Position numbers and translations under genes: made by a program. A stretch of DNA of 64,000 nt from positions 5,853,501 to 5,917,500 of the forward strand of contig NZ_CP072827.1 of the NCBI RefSeq assembly GCF_017916255.1, given 5' to 3'. The notes under the pieces were generated by a model. That model did no database searches. It was not told where the DNA came from and saw only the letters and a program-made list of their open reading frames with translations. The first letter of the stretch is position 1. The number at the start of each line of letters is the position of its first letter. Shown here in pieces: positions 59,801-64,000 of the stretch. The stretch is from Streptomyces mobaraensis NBRC 13819 = DSM 40847. GTDB taxonomy: Bacteria; Actinomycetota; Actinomycetes; Streptomycetales; Streptomycetaceae.

Positions 59801-61021
59801 CGCGACCGTCTGGCTGAGCTTCTTCCCCGTGGCGGTGGCCGTGCTGGTGACCGTCACCGGCGCCGTCGGGGCCGTGGTCTCGGGGGACGGCGCGGTGCTC
59901 CGCCCGGGATCGGGCTCCGCCTTGGTGAAGCCCTTGCCCGCGTCCTTGATGCGGGTCAGCCCGGCCCGGACGCCGGGCGTGAGCACCGGGTCCACGGCGA
60001 GCCTGCCGCGGGTCGAGACGTCCTTGCCGGCGGGGGCGTCGATCCGGGTGACGCCGGTGCCCGCCACCTTCGGCGCGCCCTGGGGGCGGCCGGTGAGGAA
60101 CACCCGGCCCTGGTCGCCCTGCGCGAGGCCGAGGTCCCCGAGCTTCCCGGAGGCGACGACGGCCGGCTTGCCGCGCCCGTGCCACACCTTCGCCTGGGCG
60201 GTCCTGGCGTCCTTGCGGTCGACGAAGCCGATCGTGCCGTCCCGCGCGGGCCGGATGTCGAACGGGACGCTGTCGCCGGTGGCGAGGGCCTTCACCTTCC
60301 CCGTGCGGTCGAGGTGGACCAGGTCGCGCCCGCTCGCGGCCACGGCCCCGTCCGCGACCGGGACGGCACTGGTCAGCTCGCCCTGCGCGGCCGCCTCGCC
60401 CACGGTCTTCCCGGACGCGTCGACGGTCACCACCCGGGTGCGCGTCTTGCGCGGATCGTTCATGTCACGGAAGGCGGTGAACGCGGCCGTGTGCGTCTGG
60501 GTGTTGCAGGACGGGTCGAACGAGGCGAGGGAGACGGTGAACGGCAGCTTCTTCACCGCGCCGGTCGTGACGTCGACGATCGCGGCGAACGCGCCGCCCT
60601 GCATCAGGTCGGGCTTGTTGGTGAAGGTGCGCGGCGCGTAGACGGCGGCGACGTGGTCCGGGTCCATGACGCACTGGTTGCCGATCCAGGTGTCCTGGGA
60701 CAGGCCCGGCTCGGCGAGGACGGCGGCGGCCCGCCACTCGTACGCCTTGCCGCTGTCGGCGACCAGGATCTTCAGCCCGCCGGTGTCGGCGGCCGCGGTC
60801 ACGGCCCGGTCCCCGCTGCTCTTCCAGTCCTTGCCGAGGGTGCCGTCGGGATCGGTGACGCGCCCGGGCGGCGCCGGTTCGGCGGGAGCGGCGCCGCCGG
60901 GGCCGGCGGCCGGCCGTGGTGCCGCGGCGGCGGGCGCCGCCTGGGCGAGCCCGCCGGCCAGGGCGGCGCAGGCCAGGACGACGGCCAGCGGCGCGCGTGT
61001 TCGTCTTCTTCTGTATGTCAA
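56873..61021 (-). CDS. Giant secreted cell-wall protein: beta-propeller-like region, lytic transglycosylase, CBM-like module and SGNH hydrolase
   Basis: 1382 residues from the TTG at 61021 (CAGGAA eight bases upstream), giving MTYRRRRTRAPLAVVLACAA and a signal peptide ending near APAAAAP; an ATG at 61204 would add 61 charged residues. Residues about 45-360 look like a WD40/propeller region. After a Pro/Thr/Ala linker, about 445-780 is a lytic-transglycosylase-like domain (VMLGIMAQESNLW with the catalytic Glu near 535, then CGYGVGQVTDGM). A Cys-rich segment (about 780-835) and a golvesin/xly CBD-like module (about 950-1036, WARVLVLLPDTGAHTKHALY) follow. Residues about 1037-1382 are an SGNH esterase: GDSFSSGEG (Ser about 1044), ACSGA, SIGGNDS and SFHPK (His about 1358). 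It probably cleaves and deacylates peptidoglycan or another wall polymer outside the cell. Confidence 0.88.
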   Translation of the reverse strand: MTYRRRRTRAPLAVVLACAALAGGLAQAAPAAAAPRPAAGPGGAAPAEPAPPGRVTDPDGTLGKDWKSSGDRAVTAAADTGGLKILVADSGKAYEWRAAAVLAEPGLSQDTWIGNQCVMDPDHVAAVYAPRTFTNKPDLMQGGAFAAIVDVTTGAVKKLPFTVSLASFDPSCNTQTHTAAFTAFRDMNDPRKTRTRVVTVDASGKTVGEAAAQGELTSAVPVADGAVAASGRDLVHLDRTGKVKALATGDSVPFDIRPARDGTIGFVDRKDARTAQAKVWHGRGKPAVVASGKLGDLGLAQGDQGRVFLTGRPQGAPKVAGTGVTRIDAPAGKDVSTRGRLAVDPVLTPGVRAGLTRIKDAGKGFTKAEPDPGRSTAPSPETTAPTAPVTVTSTATATGKKLSQTVADATAPNGKAPGGKAPSPALPVRDAKPAARSFAAGDGTDIETDPRDTDRVCAVSRNDLNAQALQPTPNQVEWAVDMAVRGQLRGQYLRQGGYRDQAGLGTIDPQGLFPPPTLNGGGRIPANVMLGIMAQESNLWQAEGGSIPGQMGNPLAAMDGYYGRKPVKDDPDSFWRIHWEKSDCGYGVGQVTDGMRLAGHEKDNEKSLSPALQKLVAIDYATNVAASMKILADKWNEVHTDGQKITVNNDDPSRVENWFTAVWNYNLGFNPPSEAGKNGGHWGLGWYNNPANPLYAKSWGHPFMDTDVDGPGAVKDAAHPQDWPYEEKVMGWAAWSIDTGFSYNTDGRQQRAGESGFSSAGYRPAWWKKKEYRSQVTPPLEAFCNPTNGCDPKTPPKCPDEDCYRQFWWNQPNVTWKPDCADTCGFEDIKYATAVPEPGRGRDLLNGNPVCTGAVPGGHLVTSVPDGTETWSACGKARSEGSFTFHFNGVPKGGVGHHDGEKLYEGKGDLHTNGGGHPGIFWFAHTRNAAHGGGNDGPMTITGVWTLPQKLSWARVLVLLPDTGAHTKHALYRVHNTDSTSPDRFVAQRAGRWVSLGVFHFTGQPTVELSNATEDGTADEDIAWDTIQFQELPGKPKNSVVAMGDSFSSGEGASDGDADYYPETNYRNGDPKQRNACHRSRKAWSRQATLPGTSKSVGELDDTWNSDMDYQMVACSGARTYNVKHGGVYNEDGGEMPQMDKGYLDNNTTLVTISIGGNDSRFAYIVKKCLLAFGDGNCKDKDFDVLDRDDETNKKLGSQDKDRIGSRDSDFIGKPMEKAVPGIIDQIVRPDIEKVLLEIHDRAPHAKIVLMGYPPLFSGSASCLNKGIPGLPGVGLSEASAAWLNGVAPTLTAAMKKAAADAGEQGAQVVFSDPTEDFAGKAVCGDPEQIHAIVTKLTKSDDPLASWLPLSRGLSAQSFHPKIGGARLYANALEKTLQGKQP

Positions 61022-61049
61022 GGGAGGGGTTCCTGTTTCGTGCTTGTCG

Positions 61050-61082
61050 TTCTGGTTCGGTTCTGGTTCGGTTCTGATTCCG
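61050..61082. repeat. Three 11-bp tandem repeats in the leader of the giant gene
   Basis: TTCTGGTTCGG occurs twice and TTCTGATTCCG once, end to end, within the predicted 5' UTR of about 330 nt between the promoter module and the TTG start. Confidence 0.7.
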
Positions 61083-61354
61083 TTGGGGTTTCGCGGAGTG
61101 CACTCGTGCCCATGCCGGGGCACGGCTCGGCCCGCCGCGTCCTCGAGGACGGGCGGTCGACAGGTGGTTTCGTCGGCGGCGCCGGGCGGGCGGCGACCGG
61201 ACACACGCGGGGCGGTGACCGCCCCCGTACGGCCACCGCCCCGCGTGGAGGGCGGTCGTCGACGGCGCCCCCACGCCGTCCTCCGCCATCCGGGGCGGAG
61301 CTCCGCCCGCGCGCCGCGGCCGGGGGTCCGCTTCCCGGCCGGCCGCTGCCCAGA

Positions 61355-61435
61355 AAGCTAGGGCAACAACCCGGGGGCACCTAGGTTCCGTGTGCACAGT
61401 GAACCGGCCGTTCCGGTGCGCCCTCGCACAGTGAC
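61355..61435 (-). promoter_or_regulatory. Promoter module facing the giant cell-wall gene
   Basis: Read on the minus strand: GTCACTGTGCG, 6 nt, CACCGGAA, 7 nt, TTCACTGTGCA (61393-61403), 32 nt, TAGCTT (61355-61360). All distances equal those of the plus-strand module at 61529-61609. TAGCTT would be the -10, and the two 11-bp boxes would sit near -49 and -81, one face of the helix apart by 32 bp. Confidence 0.7.
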
Positions 61436-61528
61436 GAGGCGACGCCGGGGCGGCGCGCCGGACGGTGTCCCCGCCGGGGTCCGCTCCTGTCGCCGCGCCG
61501 GTGTACGGCGTCGGCGCGGGCGCCGCCG

Positions 61529-61609
61529 TTCACTGTGCACGACGGCACCGGAAGCACCGCTTCACTGTGCAGGCAGGGCCTGGGTGCGGCCCGGCCGGTG
61601 CCGTAGCTT
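61529..61609 (+). promoter_or_regulatory. Promoter module facing the small secreted protein gene
   Basis: TTCACTGTGCA (61529-61539), 6 nt, CACCGGAA (61546-61553), 7 nt, TTCACTGTGCA (61561-61571), 32 nt, TAGCTT (61604-61609). It is divergent from the matching module at 61355-61435. The 5' leader to the ATG at 61785 would be about 170 nt. No gene can be supported elsewhere in 61022-61784. Confidence 0.7.
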
Positions 61610-61690
61610 TCCGGTCGGCGGGCGCGAGGACCGTGACCGCACCGGCAGCCGGTCTCTCGCCCGGCGTCTCCCGACGTCCCGCCGCTTGCC

Positions 61691-61750
61691 TCTACTTCGC
61701 CTTACTTCGCCTTACTTCCCCCTACTTGCCCCTACTTGCCCCTACTCCCC
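61691..61750. repeat. Six 10-bp pyrimidine-rich tandem repeats in the leader of the secreted protein gene
   Basis: Units of the form CyTACTTssC repeat six times without a gap (61691, 61701, 61711, 61721, 61731, 61741), ending 34 bp before the ATG at 61785. They match one helical turn each. Confidence 0.8.
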
Positions 61751-61784
61751 TTTCCCGCCGCTTCCTTGACGAGGAGAACCACGC

Positions 61785-62291
61785 ATGTCCGCCTCCACCC
61801 CCGCACCCCGCCGCCGGCTCCGCGCGATGGCGTTCGCCGGCGTCCTCGCCGCCGCGGCCCTCGGCTCCGTCGGCACCGCCGGCGCCGAGGGCAACCCCAC
61901 CGGCAGGAGCGAGTACGACTACAGCACCTACCAGAACCCCGAGAGGTGCGCCGACCAGTCGGAGGAGTTCCGCTTCCGCTTCTACTTCAACTCCAATTCC
62001 GGCGGAGCCTGGACCAACATCGGCCACCCGATGCACGACCTGACCGTGATGCACATCGGCGGCAGCGGCGGCGGGGACGTCCCCCTGAGGTACTGCGACA
62101 AGGGCAAGGGCGCCGGCCAGGTCGTGGGCAACAACTCGGCGTCGGCGTACAACTGGTACCGCGGCTACTGCGCCACCGTCTTCTACAACTCCTGGTACCG
62201 GGGCGCCAGCGACCGGATCGCCCCCAACAGCGGCATGAACCTCTCCGCCACGTACAACAACAACAAGTCCATCGACTTCAACGCCTGCTGA
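61785..62291 (+). CDS. Small secreted Asn/Tyr/Gly-rich protein
   Basis: 168 residues; the ATG follows GACGAGGAGAA. A clear signal peptide (PRRRLRAMAFAGVLAAAALG then SVGTAGAEG). The mature part is polar and aromatic (SEYDYSTYQNPERCADQSEE, FRFRFYFNSNSGGAWTNIGH, YRGYCATVFYNSWYRG, LSATYNNNKSIDFNAC) with four cysteines, probably two disulfides. No family is recognised; the composition suggests a small beta-sandwich or inhibitor-like exported protein. Its promoter module matches that of the divergent giant cell-wall enzyme, so they are probably co-expressed and may interact. Confidence 0.8.
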   Translation: MSASTPAPRRRLRAMAFAGVLAAAALGSVGTAGAEGNPTGRSEYDYSTYQNPERCADQSEEFRFRFYFNSNSGGAWTNIGHPMHDLTVMHIGGSGGGDVPLRYCDKGKGAGQVVGNNSASAYNWYRGYCATVFYNSWYRGASDRIAPNSGMNLSATYNNNKSIDFNAC

Positions 62292-62312
62292 CGACGGCGT
62301 CCGGTACCCACC

Positions 62313-63290
62313 ATGCGACCGAGCCACCGCGGAGCCCTGCCGGCCACCCTCGCGGCCCTGATCCTGTCCGTCCTGGCCGGCTGCTCCGGCACGCACCACG
62401 GGTCCGCGGTGGCCCCCGCGGCCCCCGCCGCCGCTCCCGGATCCCCCGACCGGCCGCCGGCGGACGACCCCGCCACCTGGACCCTGCCGCTGATGCGCTA
62501 CCTGCCCACCGACGCCCAGGCACGCACCATCGGCCGGGCGCGCGAGACCCTCACCCGGGACTGCGCCCGCCGCTACGGCATCACCCTCACCCCCGAGCCC
62601 GAACTGCCGCCGCTCGGGCCGAAGAACGTCATGGACTGGCGCTACGGCATCCACGACCGCGGACTCACCGCCCGCCGCGGCTACCAGGTCGACGACGCCC
62701 AGCAGGCCCGCTACGACGCCGCGCTGCGGGCCCGGGGCAAGCTGCCGCGACCGTCCCCGGACACCCCCGTCGTCGTGTCCGGCACCCGCCTGCCCCCGGA
62801 CGTGCTGGCCGCCGCCGGCCCCGAGGCCCGGAAGGGCGTGGTCGCCGGCAAGCCGGTGCCCGACGGCGGCTGCGCCGGCGAGGCGCAGCGCACGCTGGGC
62901 ACCGCCACCCAGGGGGTGTCCCCCTTCGTGGCCCGGCTCATGACGGCCTCCTACCCCCGGTCCATGGAGGAACCCGACGTCCGGCGGGTCTTCGCCCGGT
63001 GGTCCGGCTGCATGCGCGAGCGCGGCTTCCGCTACGCCGCGCCGATGGACGCCAACGACGACCCCGCCTTCCGTCCCGGCCCCCGGGGCGTCACCCGCGA
63101 GGAGATCGCCACCGCCGTCGCCGATCTCGACTGCCGCGCGGCACACCGTGTCGCCGAGGTCTGGCACACCGCCGAGACCCGCCTCCAGAACGACGTCGTC
63201 GCCCGGGAGGCGGCCACCCTCGCCGCCGAACGGCGCGCCCTCGACCGCACGCTGGCCACCGCCCGGCGGGTGGTGGAGGGGAAGTCCTGA
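62313..63290 (+). CDS. Putative lipoprotein
   Basis: 325 residues. The lipobox is evident: ALPATLAALILSVLAGCSGT, with the acylated cysteine at about residue 24. The rest is mostly helical and charged (ARTIGRARETLTRDCARRYG, VMDWRYGIHDRG, RVFARWSGCMRERGFRYAAP, EEIATAVADLDCRAAHRVAE, RLQNDVVAREAATLAAERRA), a pattern frequent in uncharacterised Streptomyces lipoproteins; the four later cysteines may pair. It follows the secreted protein by 21 bp on the same strand, so it is probably in the same operon and controlled by the same promoter module. Confidence 0.85.
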   Translation: MRPSHRGALPATLAALILSVLAGCSGTHHGSAVAPAAPAAAPGSPDRPPADDPATWTLPLMRYLPTDAQARTIGRARETLTRDCARRYGITLTPEPELPPLGPKNVMDWRYGIHDRGLTARRGYQVDDAQQARYDAALRARGKLPRPSPDTPVVVSGTRLPPDVLAAAGPEARKGVVAGKPVPDGGCAGEAQRTLGTATQGVSPFVARLMTASYPRSMEEPDVRRVFARWSGCMRERGFRYAAPMDANDDPAFRPGPRGVTREEIATAVADLDCRAAHRVAEVWHTAETRLQNDVVAREAATLAAERRALDRTLATARRVVEGKS

Positions 63291-63360
63291 GGATGCGTCC
63301 GGAAAAACCGTTAGTGATCTCTATTCGGCGTTCGATGTACCCTTTGCCACCGGGGGTGGC

Positions 63361-64000
63361 ATGGACATGCGGGCGACGGTCGACGAGGGAGCGGTCCGGC
63401 GCGCACAGCGCGCGGAGGACGTGCTGGCCATGCAGCGCGCGGCCCGCAAGGGCGGCACCCGGTCGCTCCTGCGCTGGCTGGCCGACCGGACCGGCGCCCG
63501 GGTGCGGCTGGTCACCGGCGGGGCCCCGGCGCCGACCGCCGATCCGGCCGGTGCGGCCGACGAGGCCGACCGGCTCCTCCGGTGCGGCCTGGGCGAACTC
63601 GCCTCCAGAAACCTCCGTTCCATGGCCATCGACGGCGACGGGCACACGGTGCTGCTCGTCCTCCTGGACGGCCCGCGCGGCATCCGCCCGCCGGTCCTCG
63701 CCGCCGTCGCCCCCCGGCCGGTACCGGACCGCCTGCCCGCGCTGCTCGCCGACGCCGCGTCGGTCATGAGCCTGTGCTGGCAGGCCGAGCACGCCGAGCG
63801 GATGCGCCGCCGGCTCGCCTGCACCGAGGCGTTCAACCGGGAGGCGGTGCTGCACCTGCTGATGAACGGTCACATCACGGTCGCCCGGCAGGTCGCCGGG
63901 GCGCTCTCCCCGCAACTGCCCGCCACGATCCGCTTCTACGTGGTCGAATGCCCGCCCGGGGTCCGCGACGACCTCGCGCCGCGCTGCGCCGAGGCGGCCG
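63361..64000 (+). CDS. PucR/CdaR-like transcriptional regulator, 3' end outside window
   Basis: 213 residues are visible from the ATG at 63361 (GGGGGTGGC upstream), and the frame is open to the window end. MDMRATVDEGAVRRAQRAED then VLAMQRAARKGGTRSLLRWL is followed by a sensor-like region (ARVRLVTGGAPAPTADPAG, DGHTVLLVLLDGPRGIRPPV) and EAFNREAVLHLLMNGHITVA, as found before the C-terminal HTH_30 of PucR-like regulators. That HTH must lie beyond base 64000. The gap before it (63291-63360) contains an AT-rich patch with GTTAGTGATCTC. Confidence 0.7.
   Translation, partial: MDMRATVDEGAVRRAQRAEDVLAMQRAARKGGTRSLLRWLADRTGARVRLVTGGAPAPTADPAGAADEADRLLRCGLGELASRNLRSMAIDGDGHTVLLVLLDGPRGIRPPVLAAVAPRPVPDRLPALLADAASVMSLCWQAEHAERMRRRLACTEAFNREAVLHLLMNGHITVARQVAGALSPQLPATIRFYVVECPPGVRDDLAPRCAEAA

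Noticed and set aside
56759..61384. 1541-codon open frame on the plus strand
   Set aside because: Antisense shadow of the transglycosylase-SGNH gene, rich in Val/Arg/Gly with no recognisable family.
1..64000. Insertion sequences, prophage or tRNA-linked integration sites
   Set aside because: No transposase, integrase, terminal inverted repeats with target duplication or tRNA gene could be recognised.

Overview
The window is chromosomal DNA of a Streptomyces-type actinomycete. GC is very high in almost every frame, start codons are often GTG, Shine-Dalgarno sites are purine-rich, several promoters look leaderless, and the families are typical of the genus (DUF397, XRE-DUF5753, DUF2637, SAV_915, PucR, NCS2 purine permease, lytic transglycosylase, LAGC lipoproteins). 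No rRNA, tRNA, CRISPR array, transposase or integrase is recognisable. About fifty genes can be supported; two run off the window ends.

Layout. 1-2.5 kb: alkylated-DNA repair (an Ada/AlkA fusion cut by the left edge, then an Ogt methyltransferase) and a LuxR-type regulator. 2.6-8.1 kb: a proline/repeat-rich protein with a degenerate PP2C-like domain, an RsbW-like ATPase and a DUF2637 membrane protein. 8.4-13.4 kb: a GntR regulator, a TPR-like protein, a ribosomal protection GTPase of the Otr(A)/TetM kind preceded by 14-bp tandem repeats, and a tiny overlapping gene pair. 13.5-17.3 kb: MarR/SDR and threonine-synthase-like/YheO-like regulator pairs, each divergent around clear inverted repeats. 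17.3-26.1 kb: a purine catabolism block (PucR regulator; three-subunit xanthine dehydrogenase; purine permease; XdhC maturation factor). 26.2-31.1 kb: NTF2-like/TetR pair, thyA-folA, XRE-cupin/MFS pair. 31.1-35.8 kb: a region with visibly lower GC and several accessory-type genes (cysteine-rich protein, HAD hydrolase, pterin dehydratase, XRE/DUF397 pair, RsbW-like ATPase, a gene whose 3' end is broken). 35.9-43.2 kb: PhoD-like phosphodiesterase without an export signal, secreted trypsin-like protease with FG-GAP repeats, MgtC, ATC-hydrolase-like, GNAT, XRE. 43.2-51.6 kb: diaminopimelate decarboxylase, SAV_915 protein, two AMP-forming acyl-CoA synthetases, quinone-oxidoreductase-like enzyme with LysR. 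51.9-56.7 kb: a small secreted peptide, a zinc-ribbon protein and the glyoxylate block hyi-glxR-gcl. 56.9-64 kb: a 1382-residue secreted protein joining a lytic transglycosylase and an SGNH hydrolase, a small secreted protein, a lipoprotein and a partial PucR-like regulator.

How they fit. The xanthine dehydrogenase block feeds purine nitrogen into urate/allantoin catabolism, and the hyi-glxR-gcl block about 30 kb away handles the glyoxylate that such catabolism releases; the uricase and allantoin genes are not in this window. thyA and folA form a folate/dTMP pair joined by an ATGA overlap.

Most unusual signal. The 763-bp gap at 61022-61784 holds two divergent copies of one 81-bp promoter module (three conserved boxes and a TAGCTT hexamer at identical spacings). 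One copy faces the giant cell-wall enzyme gene and the other faces the small secreted protein gene. A third, partial copy with the same 32-nt spacing lies in front of the secreted protease at 37.5 kb, suggesting a small regulon of exported proteins. Two copies of a roughly 234-bp nested-hairpin intergenic element are also present (49301-49534 and 55708-55942). All functional statements are inferred by reading the sequence; no database search was run.
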